Assembly: GCA_030625995.1 (NCBI GenBank)
Contig: DAOUPU010000133.1
Location: 1-7,003, forward strand
DNA from: Flavobacteriaceae bacterium
Lineage (GTDB): Bacteria > Bacteroidota > Bacteroidia > Flavobacteriales > Flavobacteriaceae
Direction: 5' to 3'
DNA: 7,003 bases
The notes under the pieces were generated by a model. That model made no database searches. It was not told where the DNA came from and was given only the letters and a program-made list of their open reading frames with translations. Below are positions 1 to 6,965 of this stretch, in pieces (the stretch's first letter is position 1; each line of letters opens with the position of its first letter). The translations under genes were made by a program, and so were the position numbers.

Positions 1-761
1 ATGGCAGCTTTATCTCTGCCTAAATTTGATACCGCATAAACTATATGTCCGTTATCAAAATCAAAGAATTGAGGTTCTAAAGTTTGTTTGAAATTAGTAG
101 TAATAACCTCCTTAAAGGGTTGTTCTTCATTTTCTCTATACATTATAGTTTGATCAACTCCGTTGATTGTTGTAGCTATACGAAGGTTTCCTTTATGATC
201 TGTTTGCCATCCTGTTATATTTCCTGGGTTTTCGTATAACAATTTCATCTCTCCGGTATTGATATTCATTCTATATGGGTCAAAAACTTGTGGATTTCTT
301 TTGTTTAAGCCTATGATCATCTCATCTTCATTATTTTCAAGATCATCAATTATTTGAGCTTTGACCCCTTCAAATGGCGTCAGTTCTAATTCTTCCGTTC
401 CATCTTTATTTACTGAAAAAATATGATTGTTCTCATTACCCCCTTTATCACGAACATATACTAATTTATCATTACTTGCCCAGTAATATCCATAGATTCC
501 ACGATCTACCGCACTTGTAACTCTAACCGCTGAATCACTGTCAAATTTTCTTACATAAATGTTCATTCTACTTTTATAGGGTGCCATATATGAAATATAC
601 TCCCCATCTGGAGATAACCTGAATGTTCTCTTTTCTGCATTCTTAAAAAAATCTTCTACCGAAATTTTTGGAGGAGGCTCAATTGTACTGACGGTCTCTT
701 TTTTGGGACTTTGACAGGAAAGTACAATCGTACATAGCAATAGTAGAACTATTTTTCTCAT
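1..761 (-). CDS. S9 (prolyl oligopeptidase) family serine peptidase, lipoprotein; N-terminal part only, cut by window edge
   Basis: The reading frame opens with ATG at 761-759 on the minus strand and stays open to the window edge, giving 253 complete codons. The protein begins MRKIVLLLLCTIVLSC: a short basic and hydrophobic signal with a lipobox (V13-L14-S15-C16), so Cys16 should be lipidated. A proline-rich tether (EPPPK, residues 28-32) follows. From about residue 45 the sequence reads as a beta-propeller: RLSPDGEYISYMAP (48-61), NIYVRKFD, then YYWASNDKLVYVRDKGGNEN and HIFSVNKDG blades. It ends in DNGHIVYAVSNLGRDKAA. These are typical of the N-terminal propeller of S9 peptidases, which gates a C-terminal alpha/beta-hydrolase domain. 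That domain, with the Ser-Asp-His triad, lies outside the window, so activity cannot be judged. Family members are usually 600-700 residues, so over half is missing. The probable role is cleavage of short peptides in the periplasm. A related propeller hydrolase is possible. The gene is divergent from the M16 gene. Confidence 0.85.
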   Translation of the reverse strand, partial: MRKIVLLLLCTIVLSCQSPKKETVSTIEPPPKISVEDFFKNAEKRTFRLSPDGEYISYMAPYKSRMNIYVRKFDSDSAVRVTSAVDRGIYGYYWASNDKLVYVRDKGGNENNHIFSVNKDGTEELELTPFEGVKAQIIDDLENNEDEMIIGLNKRNPQVFDPYRMNINTGEMKLLYENPGNITGWQTDHKGNLRIATTINGVDQTIMYRENEEQPFKEVITTNFKQTLEPQFFDFDNGHIVYAVSNLGRDKAA

Positions 762-798
762 AATAATTAATTTTTAGTTAGTAATTAATTGAATGTGT

Positions 799-806
799 TA
801 AAGTTA
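799..806 (-). promoter_or_regulatory. Possible -7 box for the S9 gene
   Basis: Read on the minus strand this is TAACTTTA, a 7 of 8 match to the Bacteroidota -7 consensus TAnnTTTG. It would place the transcript start near 792, about 30 nt before the ATG at 761. I see no good TTTG -33 box at the usual distance, and the region is so AT-rich that chance matches are likely. This is a weak call. Confidence 0.25.
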
Positions 807-878
807 CGACATTTATTTAAAGTTGTTAAATTTATCTTAATAGTAAGTTCTTAACTTTTATTAATCTAAGTTCTTTAA

Positions 879-886
879 TATATTTG
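879..886 (+). promoter_or_regulatory. Probable -7 box for the M16 peptidase gene
   Basis: TATATTTG fits the Bacteroidota TAnnTTTG consensus exactly and lies 39 bp before the M16 start codon, predicting a leader of roughly 30 nt. No clear TTTG -33 element sits 19-21 bp upstream, so the assignment rests on one box and its position. The putative leader contains a tiny GGG-CTTTT-CCC inverted repeat (892-902) that I consider too short to name. Confidence 0.42.
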
Positions 887-925
887 AGAGCGGGCTTTTC
901 CCTCACACTTAATTAATATATTCTC

Positions 926-3892
926 ATGAAAAAATATAAAATTTTACTTGCCGGTTTTTTAACCATTTTTTTTATAAGCTGTAATAGCTCTGATCAAAAA
1001 AGCAATGTTTATGTTGCTGAACAGCACACGGATAACAATGGATATCATTATGAAACAATTACTAATGATCCTACGGGATTAAGGGTCTATACTTTAGAAA
1101 ATGGACTTAAAGTTTATTTAAGCAAGAACAATGACGAACCTAAAATACAAACTTATGTTGCAGTTAGAGCGGGTTCGAGCTATGACCCTAAGGAGAGTAC
1201 AGGATTAGCACATTATTTAGAGCACATGGTATTTAAAGGATCTGACGTATATGGAACGGCAAATTGGGAAGTTGAAAAGGAATACATCGCTCAAATTTCT
1301 GATTTATATGAACAACATAAGGTTGAAGAAGATCCTAATAAAAAAGAAGGTCTTTACCGTAAAATTGACAGTGTTTCGTACATAGCCTCACAATACGCCA
1401 TTGCAAATGAATACGATAGAATGGTAAGTTCGTTAGGAGCGACTGGCACAAATGCACATACTTCGGCTGAAGAAACCGTATATCAAAATAAGATTCCTGC
1501 AAACGAATTAAAAAAGTTTTTAACATTAGAAAGCGAAAAATTCAGTCAGTTAGTTTTGCGATTATTCCACACAGAATTAGAGGTGGTTTACGAGGAGTTT
1601 AACAGAAATATGGATAATGACCCTGCAAAAACATTTTTTGCTCTAATGGATGGCTTATTTCCTACACATCCCTACGGGCAGCAAACGACAATAGGAATAT
1701 CTGAACATTTGAAGAACCCTTCTATGGTGCAAATTAATAACTATTTTGATAAATACTATGTGCCGAATAATATGGCGGTTGTACTAGTAGGAGATTTAGA
1801 GTTTGACAAAACTATAAAAATGGTAGATGCGACATTTGGTAAGTTAAAAACAAAAGATGTTGAACATCCCGTATTACCAAAAGAAGAACCAATAATAGGT
1901 GTTACTGTAAAAGAAGTATTTGGACCAACCAGTGAAAATATTTCATTTGGATTCAGATCCAATGGAATTGGAAGCGGGGACGAAAAATATATTGTGTTGA
2001 TGGAAATGTTACTAACTAATAGTAGTGCAGGATTGATAGATTTAAACCTGAATCAAAAAAAATTAGTTCAAAGTGCTACAGCCTGGTCTTATCAGTTAAA
2101 TGATTATGGCTTATTGGCATTTGACGCATGGCCTAAGGAAGGTCAAACTTTGGATGAAGTAAAGGATTTGATCTTAGAGCAGGTTGGAAAAATTAAAAAT
2201 GGTGAATTTGAAGATTGGATGATTGACGCCGTTGTAAATGATTTAAAATTGAGCCAAATAAAAGAATATGAGAGTATAACCAATTTAGCATCTTTGTATT
2301 ATAGCACATTCATCCATAATGAGATTTGGATTGATAAAATAGAATTTTTAGACGATTTAAAGAAAATAACGAAAGATGATCTAGTTGCTTTTGCGAATAA
2401 ATTTTTCAGTGATAATTATGTGATTGTTTATAAAAGGCAAGGTGTTGATGAGAGTATAGTTAAGGTTAAAAATCCTGGTATTACTCCAATCCAAATAGAT
2501 CGGGAAGCTCAGTCTGCATTTTTAAAGGAGTTCATGTCAGTCGAATCAGAAGAATTACAACCTGTATTTATAGATTATAAAAAAGAAATTCAAAAGAGAA
2601 ATTTGGACAATGGAATCGTATTATCATATATTAAGAATCAGAATAACGACTTATTTAATTTGAACGTAATTTTTGACATGGGTAAGGACAACGACAAAAA
2701 ATTACCTTTAGCAGTCAATTATTTACAATATTTAGGCACAGATAAATATTCTGCGGAAGAATTAGCCAAGGAGTTCTATAAGTTAGGTGTAAGTTATAGT
2801 GTTAATACAGGTAGTGATCGTTCTTATGTTTCAATTTCAGGACTGCAGGAAAATTTAGGTAAAGGATTGGAATTGTTGGAACATTTAATGGCTAATGCAT
2901 TGGTTGATCAAGAAGCATACGATAAATATGTTGAAAGTATTTTAAAATCAAGAGCAGATGGCAAAACCGAGAAAGACAATATTCTCAGAGGAGGACTAAA
3001 TAGTTATGCACAATATGGCGAAAATTCTCGATTAAGGGATATTTATAATGCTGATGAATTGCATAAAATGAATCCGTCTGAATTAGTTGATATAATTAAG
3101 GATCTAAGTAATTTTAAACACCGGATCTTTTATTATGGTAAAGATGTCAATGAAGCGACTGTGGCATTAAACAAACATCATCAGGTGCCAGAGAAATTTA
3201 AGGATTACCCAAAGGCTAAAGAATATAAGCAGCTACCAACTGGAAACGAGGTGTATTTTGTTGATTTCGATATGGTACAATCTGAAATGTGGTTTATTGC
3301 AAAAGGTCAGGAGTTTGATCCTGAAAAAATGGCTACGGCAAGCGTTTTCAATTCATACTTTGGATTGGGAATGTCTTCAATAGTATGGCAAGACATAAGA
3401 GAATCAAAGTCCTTGGCCTACGCAGCAGCCGCTGCTTATCAGTCGGCAAGTAAAAAAGGAAAGGATGATTTGGTGTTTGCATATATTGGTACGCAAGCCA
3501 ATAAAGTGCCGGAAGCAGTTAATGCCATGCTAAATTTAATGAATAATATGCCGGTGGCAGAGCAACAATTTGAAGCAGCAAAAGTTGCGGCTTTAAAGAA
3601 AATTGCAGCGCAAAGAATTACGAAGTCCAATATTTTTTGGAATTATGAAAGATTGTTAAAAAGAGGTATTGATTATGATAATCGTCAAGAAATGTACGAA
3701 ACAATCCAAAATATGACAATGCAAGACATAAGTGATTTTTTCTCAAATAATGTTAAAGGACAGGACTATTCGGTTTCCGTTATTGGTAACAAAAAAGACC
3801 TGGATATGAAAGCCTTAGAAAAATTGGGCACAGTTAATGAAATGGATATTGATTACCTCTTTAACTACAAGGAACTTGACGTAAAACAATAA
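926..3892 (+). CDS. M16 family (pitrilysin/insulinase) zinc metallopeptidase, lipoprotein
   Basis: This 988-residue protein has the usual length of a two-half M16 peptidase. Residues 1-19 form a lipoprotein signal ending in F16-I17-S18-C19, so it is probably anchored in a membrane facing the periplasm. The inverted zinc motif HxxEH is H96-Y-L-E99-H100, with Glu99 as the general base. The third ligand fits Glu224, with Glu217 seven residues before it as in the pitrilysin ERxxVxxE pattern. A substrate-strand motif GTNAHTS lies at 174-180. The second half (about 550-960) lacks HxxEH, as expected, but keeps the Arg/Tyr pair R825-ESKSLA-Y832 used in catalysis. All key residues are therefore present and the enzyme is predicted active, degrading peptides or small unfolded proteins. 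H100 to E224 spans 124 residues against about 77 in pitrilysin, so there is a charged, probably helical insert of about 47 residues (roughly 110-168). The start is supported by the signal peptide; there is no Shine-Dalgarno site. It is a single-gene unit ended by the terminator at 3912. The natural substrate is unknown. Confidence 0.95.
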   Translation: MKKYKILLAGFLTIFFISCNSSDQKSNVYVAEQHTDNNGYHYETITNDPTGLRVYTLENGLKVYLSKNNDEPKIQTYVAVRAGSSYDPKESTGLAHYLEHMVFKGSDVYGTANWEVEKEYIAQISDLYEQHKVEEDPNKKEGLYRKIDSVSYIASQYAIANEYDRMVSSLGATGTNAHTSAEETVYQNKIPANELKKFLTLESEKFSQLVLRLFHTELEVVYEEFNRNMDNDPAKTFFALMDGLFPTHPYGQQTTIGISEHLKNPSMVQINNYFDKYYVPNNMAVVLVGDLEFDKTIKMVDATFGKLKTKDVEHPVLPKEEPIIGVTVKEVFGPTSENISFGFRSNGIGSGDEKYIVLMEMLLTNSSAGLIDLNLNQKKLVQSATAWSYQLNDYGLLAFDAWPKEGQTLDEVKDLILEQVGKIKNGEFEDWMIDAVVNDLKLSQIKEYESITNLASLYYSTFIHNEIWIDKIEFLDDLKKITKDDLVAFANKFFSDNYVIVYKRQGVDESIVKVKNPGITPIQIDREAQSAFLKEFMSVESEELQPVFIDYKKEIQKRNLDNGIVLSYIKNQNNDLFNLNVIFDMGKDNDKKLPLAVNYLQYLGTDKYSAEELAKEFYKLGVSYSVNTGSDRSYVSISGLQENLGKGLELLEHLMANALVDQEAYDKYVESILKSRADGKTEKDNILRGGLNSYAQYGENSRLRDIYNADELHKMNPSELVDIIKDLSNFKHRIFYYGKDVNEATVALNKHHQVPEKFKDYPKAKEYKQLPTGNEVYFVDFDMVQSEMWFIAKGQEFDPEKMATASVFNSYFGLGMSSIVWQDIRESKSLAYAAAAAYQSASKKGKDDLVFAYIGTQANKVPEAVNAMLNLMNNMPVAEQQFEAAKVAALKKIAAQRITKSNIFWNYERLLKRGIDYDNRQEMYETIQNMTMQDISDFFSNNVKGQDYSVSVIGNKKDLDMKALEKLGTVNEMDIDYLFNYKELDVKQ

Positions 3893-3911
3893 ATTTCAAA
3901 ATTATTGATCG

Positions 3912-3947
3912 ACCTCACTGTAAAATATTGGTGAGGTTTTTTCTTTT
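3912..3947 (+). terminator. Intrinsic terminator after the M16 gene
   Basis: ACCTCAC (3912-3918) pairs perfectly with GTGAGGT (3931-3937) around a 12-nt loop. The stem runs straight into TTTTTTCTTTT (3937-3947). It begins 20 bp after the M16 stop codon. Only the plus strand has the T-tract, so it ends the M16 transcript and separates it from fabG. Confidence 0.85.
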
Positions 3948-3981
3948 AATTCTAAAATAACAAAACTCAATAACTAATTAT

Positions 3982-3989
3982 TATCTTTG
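3982..3989 (+). promoter_or_regulatory. Probable -7 box for fabG
   Basis: TATCTTTG matches TAnnTTTG exactly, lies downstream of the M16 terminator and is 24 bp before the fabG ATG, which would give a leader of under 20 nt. The -33 region has no clear TTTG. Because the terminator insulates fabG from the upstream gene, a promoter is expected in this gap, which raises confidence. Confidence 0.48.
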
Positions 3990-4013
3990 ATTTTCAAAAT
4001 CACTTAATATATT

Positions 4014-4760
4014 ATGAAATTACTCGAAAATAAAACAGCTTTGATCACCGGGGCTTCCCGTGGAATAGGTAAAGGTATTGCGACAGAATTTGCAAAACAA
4101 GGTGCTAATGTTGCATTTACATTTAATGCTTCTGTTGAAGCTGCGAAAGAATTAGAGAAAGAGTTAGAATCATTTGGAATCAAGGCTAAAGGATACCAGT
4201 CTAATGCCGCTGATTTTGATGCCGCACAGGAATTGATCAAAGACGTACTGGAGGATTTTGGGTCATTACAGATATTGATCAATAATGCAGGGATTACCAA
4301 AGATAATTTATTGATGAGAATTTCAGAAGCGGATTTTGACCAAGTGATTGAAGTAAACTTAAAGTCTGTATTCAATTTAACAAAAGCAGTGATCCGGCCA
4401 ATGATGAAACAAAGGGAAGGATCAATAATTAATATGAGTTCTGTGGTTGGTGTCAAAGGAAATGCAGGTCAAACTAATTATGCTGCATCTAAAGCAGGGA
4501 TACTTGGATTTACTAAATCTGTTGCCTTAGAACTAGGTTCTAGAAATATTAGATGTAATGCCATTGCCCCGGGGTTTATTGAAACAGAAATGACTGCAAA
4601 ATTGGATGAAAAAACTGTCGAACAATGGCGAAATGATATCCCTTTAAAACGTGGCGGTACACCGGAAGATGTGGCTAATGCCTGTATATTCCTGGCTTCT
4701 AACTTGTCCTCCTATATTACGGGGCAAACAATCAATGTGGATGGCGGTATGCTGACCTAA
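4014..4760 (+). CDS. fabG: 3-oxoacyl-[acyl-carrier-protein] reductase (FabG), short-chain dehydrogenase
   Basis: FabG performs the first reduction of the type II fatty-acid elongation cycle, converting 3-oxoacyl-ACP to (3R)-3-hydroxyacyl-ACP with NADPH in the cytosol. The 248 residues match the family length. Visible marks are the Rossmann cofactor motif TGASRGIG (12-19), NNAG (90-93), and the catalytic tetrad Asn115, Ser143, Tyr156 and Lys160 (YAASK). The C-terminus is ITGQTINVDGGM. Aligning by hand on the E. coli enzyme, the two arginines that dock acyl carrier protein (E. coli R129 and R172) correspond to Arg134 and Arg177. This favours true FabG over an acetoacetyl-CoA reductase or another SDR. 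The start is the ATG directly before the first beta strand. No other fatty-acid genes (acpP, fabF, fabD) are adjacent. The gene ends in tandem stops TAA-TAG. The next gene was probably about 21 bp downstream before the repeat element inserted, so the two may once have been co-transcribed. Confidence 0.93.
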   Translation: MKLLENKTALITGASRGIGKGIATEFAKQGANVAFTFNASVEAAKELEKELESFGIKAKGYQSNAADFDAAQELIKDVLEDFGSLQILINNAGITKDNLLMRISEADFDQVIEVNLKSVFNLTKAVIRPMMKQREGSIINMSSVVGVKGNAGQTNYAASKAGILGFTKSVALELGSRNIRCNAIAPGFIETEMTAKLDEKTVEQWRNDIPLKRGGTPEDVANACIFLASNLSSYITGQTINVDGGMLT

Positions 4761-4770
4761 TAGCTTATTT

Positions 4771-4785
4771 AGTGTCTGTCCATAA
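4771..4785 (+). repeat. Left terminal inverted repeat of the MITE-like element
   Basis: AGTGTCTGTCCATAA matches the reverse complement of 4923-4937 (AGTGTTTGTCCATAA) at 14 of 15 positions. The T at 4770 and the A at 4938 extend the symmetry by one more base. Confidence 0.8.
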
Positions 4786-4817
4786 AGTAAGTGTTTAGTT
4801 CAGAATGTTCGAGTTTG

Positions 4818-4844
4818 AGCCTGCCTGCCGGCAAAGGCAGGGCT
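4818..4844 (+). repeat. GC-rich imperfect palindrome inside the element
   Basis: CCTGCC (4820-4825) pairs with GGCAGG (4836-4841). AG (4818-4819) pairs with CT (4843-4844) across a one-base bulge. TTCG (4808-4811) and CGAA (4847-4850) could extend the stem distally. The GC content stands out sharply against the AT-rich surroundings. No T-tract follows, so it is not an intrinsic terminator. Confidence 0.6.
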
Positions 4845-4853
4845 TGCGAAGTC

Positions 4854-4897
4854 ATTTAAGATTAGGAGTTTACTTTTGTAAATGATTAATCTTAAAT
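4854..4897 (+). repeat. Two-tier nested hairpin inside the element
   Basis: ATTTAAGATTA (4854-4864) is the exact reverse complement of TAATCTTAAAT (4887-4897), giving an 11-bp outer stem. Inside it TTTAC (4869-4873) pairs with GTAAA (4878-4882) around a TTTT loop. A symmetric 4 x 4 internal loop (GGAG opposite TGAT) separates the stems. A 44-nt structure this regular is unlikely to be chance, even in AT-rich DNA. Confidence 0.7.
4871..4878 (+). promoter_or_regulatory. Possible -7 box inside the element, facing the VWA gene
   Basis: TACTTTTG matches TAnnTTTG exactly and is oriented toward the VWA gene, whose ATG lies 74 bp further on. It falls in the inner stem and loop of the nested hairpin. 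There is no clear -33 TTTG. It could be a mobile promoter supplied by the element or a by-product of the palindrome. Confidence 0.3.
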
Positions 4898-4922
4898 ACG
4901 AGTATAACGAAGAAATCGGACA

Positions 4923-4937
4923 TTATGGACAAACACT
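4923..4937 (-). repeat. Right terminal inverted repeat of the MITE-like element
   Basis: Reads AGTGTTTGTCCATAA on the minus strand and differs from the left repeat only at its sixth base (T instead of C). It ends 15 bp before the start codon of the VWA gene. Confidence 0.8.
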
Positions 4938-4952
4938 ATTTAAACTAAATTA

Positions 4953-6965
4953 ATGGATACCATAACAGTGGCACTTGTTGTACTTGCTCTTGTAATTGCG
5001 TTGTCTATCTCTTATTTTCATTATTTTTTTAGAAGAAGCAGTATTAAAGAAATATATCTGTTGTTTTTTTTACGAAGCGTCAGTATTTTTGGATTGTTGA
5101 TTCTTTTGATCAATCCAAAATTTGAAAGGAAGATACTCGAATTAATAAAACCTACTTTATTTATTGCGATTGACAATTCATCTTCTATTTCATATTCAAA
5201 GGAAGATGCAACAGTGTTGACATTAACGAATGAGATCAGAAATAGTGAAGAGATCAATAAATGGTTTGATGTTAAATATTTTACATTTGGGTCGTTTACA
5301 AAAAGTGGTGATAAACTTAATTTTGATGAGAGCAGAACTAATGTTTCTGAAGTATTAGAGTTATTAAACAAGTTGGGAAATCAGCAAATAGCTCCCATCG
5401 TACTCATCACTGATGGTAATCAGACCTTCGGAAGTGCTTATAAATATTTTCAATCCAATCAGGAAATTTACCCATTCATTGTAGGTGACACCATGCAATT
5501 AGCTGATTTAAAGATCGATCAGGTAAATATAAATGCTTATTCTTTCTTAAATAATAATTTCCCTGTTGAAGTATTTATTCATTATAATGGAAATAATAAC
5601 CTTCATACAAAGTTCACTGTTGAAAGTCAAGGTAGAATTATTTACAAGCAATCCATTGAGTTTACTCCTGATAAAAATAATGTTCATCTGGAATTCAATT
5701 TACCGGCGAATACCGTGGGTAAACATTTGTACAAAGCGCGAATAGCACCATTCGACAAGGAAAAGAATATTATAAATAACATCAAAAACTTTAGTATTGA
5801 AGTGATTGATGAGCAAACCACAATTGCTCTTGTTTACGATATTATGCATCCGGATATTGGAATGTTCAAAAAATCGATTGAAAGCAATAAACAGAGGAAG
5901 GTTGAACTGCTGAATGTTAATTCAATAAACAAAACTGAATTGGATTACAGTGCTTTTATTCTGTATCAACCAAATAATAAATTTCAAAGTATTTTTGAAT
6001 TAGTAAAAGATAGAAAGGCCAATTATTTACTCGTTGGAGGCTTGTCTACAGATTGGAATTTTATCAATAATAATCAGGAGTTTTTAAGTTATAACTTTAG
6101 CCCTCTTATTGAAAAATACTATCCGAATTACAATAAAAATTTCAACATCTTTCATGTAAATGATATTGGTTTTGAGGAATTTCCGGCCATCGAGGGATAT
6201 TTTGGAGATTTAAAGATCTCTGTTCCAAATGAATCCATTTTAACTCAATTTATTAACGGAGTGGTCACGAAGGAACCATTATTAGCAACTTTCAACGCTT
6301 CAGGTCAAAGAGTTAGTGTCCTGATTGGTGAAAATATTTGGAAATGGAGATCACACAGTTACCTATTGGAAAAATCCTTTCAAAAATTCGATGATTTCTT
6401 AAGTAGCATTATTCAATATCTGACAATCGTAAAACAATTGAATGCCATTGAATTGGAGTTTAAAACCTTTTACTATTCTGATGAAGAAGTGAAAATTATA
6501 GCAAGAGCTTATGATGCCAATTTCAATTTTAATGATAACGCCGAGCTATACATTCAAATAGGGAATACCTCTGCTAAAATACCCTTTTATACAAATGGAA
6601 ACCATTTCGAAGTTAATCTAGGAGCGTTAAAAAGTGGTAATTATAAATTTGTAGTTGTTGATCAACAAAATAATGCAAAGAGAGAAGGGGAATTCTCTAT
6701 TATTGAATATTCATTAGAACAAGAAGTTACGCATTCAAACGTATCTGATCTGAGAACGTTAGCTCTTAATTCCAAAGGAGAAATATTCTACCCCTCACAG
6801 TTTGAAAAATTTGTCGATGTTCTTAGGAACAACAATAAATTGATACCAGTTCAAAAAGAAAAAATTATTCCCATTTCTTTGATTGATTGGAAATGGCTTT
6901 TAGGTATAATTATAGTATCTTTGGCCATCGAATGGTTTATAAGGAAATACAGAGGGTTGATCTAG
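4953..6965 (+). CDS. VWA-like integral membrane protein of unknown function (three predicted transmembrane helices)
   Basis: This 670-residue protein has two N-terminal membrane helices (about 4-25 and 33-53), a large soluble part and one C-terminal helix (about 648-664) followed by a basic tail (RKYRGLI). The soluble part begins with a von Willebrand A-like domain at about 66-180. Its metal-ion site looks complete: D74-x-S76-x-S78 (IDNSSS), a candidate Thr129, and D154 in LITDGNQ. A beta-rich stretch resembling Ig/CARDB-type domains covers about 185-285. Next comes an alpha/beta region (about 288-470) with HPDIG, SIESNKQR and GENIWKWR, which resembles the glutamine-amidotransferase-like fold of Bacteroidota VWA membrane proteins; I see no obvious catalytic Cys-His-Glu set. 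A second beta-rich segment precedes the last helix. The overall plan recalls Bat/aerotolerance-type proteins, but no moxR, batB or TPR partner is in view. The start is fixed by the membrane helix directly after the ATG; there is no Shine-Dalgarno site. The soluble part is probably periplasmic, with metal-dependent protein binding; its partner is unknown. Confidence 0.82.
   Translation: MDTITVALVVLALVIALSISYFHYFFRRSSIKEIYLLFFLRSVSIFGLLILLINPKFERKILELIKPTLFIAIDNSSSISYSKEDATVLTLTNEIRNSEEINKWFDVKYFTFGSFTKSGDKLNFDESRTNVSEVLELLNKLGNQQIAPIVLITDGNQTFGSAYKYFQSNQEIYPFIVGDTMQLADLKIDQVNINAYSFLNNNFPVEVFIHYNGNNNLHTKFTVESQGRIIYKQSIEFTPDKNNVHLEFNLPANTVGKHLYKARIAPFDKEKNIINNIKNFSIEVIDEQTTIALVYDIMHPDIGMFKKSIESNKQRKVELLNVNSINKTELDYSAFILYQPNNKFQSIFELVKDRKANYLLVGGLSTDWNFINNNQEFLSYNFSPLIEKYYPNYNKNFNIFHVNDIGFEEFPAIEGYFGDLKISVPNESILTQFINGVVTKEPLLATFNASGQRVSVLIGENIWKWRSHSYLLEKSFQKFDDFLSSIIQYLTIVKQLNAIELEFKTFYYSDEEVKIIARAYDANFNFNDNAELYIQIGNTSAKIPFYTNGNHFEVNLGALKSGNYKFVVVDQQNNAKREGEFSIIEYSLEQEVTHSNVSDLRTLALNSKGEIFYPSQFEKFVDVLRNNNKLIPVQKEKIIPISLIDWKWLLGIIIVSLAIEWFIRKYRGLI

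Larger units (their letters stand above)
4772..4936. mobile_element. MITE-like non-coding element, 165 bp, with terminal inverted repeats and target-site duplication
   Basis: The left end AGTGTCTGTCCATAA (4771-4785) is repeated inverted at the right end (4923-4937) with one mismatch in 15. The perfect direct repeat TATTTA flanks the element at 4766-4771 and 4937-4942, the expected footprint of transposition. Boundaries are ambiguous by a base: with the A/T pair counted inside the element the duplication is ATTT (4 bp); outside, it is TATTTA (6 bp). The interior carries a GC-rich hairpin (4818-4844) and a nested AT-rich hairpin (4854-4897). No transposase is encoded, so it would have to be moved in trans by an IS with matching ends. 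I cannot name the IS family from memory. Removing the element and one duplication leaves fabG and the VWA gene 21 bp apart. Alternatives are the decayed remnant of a larger IS or a repeat with a structural RNA role. Confidence 0.75.

Noticed and set aside
892..902. Small inverted repeat GGG-CTTTT-CCC in the putative M16 leader.
   Set aside because: A three-base-pair stem is too short to support a regulatory claim.
4004..4456. A 150-codon minus-strand open frame overlapping fabG.
   Set aside because: It is antisense to a gene with all FabG catalytic motifs and its translation resembles no family I know; it is a shadow of fabG codon usage.
4805..4885. A 26-codon plus-strand ORF (ATG at 4805, TGA at 4883) inside the repeat element.
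   Set aside because: It runs across the GC-rich palindrome and into the nested hairpin, has no recognisable domain, and the sequence is explained by the repeat structure.
5021..5371. A 116-codon minus-strand open frame inside the VWA gene.
   Set aside because: It is antisense to the membrane helices and VWA domain, with low-complexity Leu/Ser/Asn composition typical of a shadow frame.
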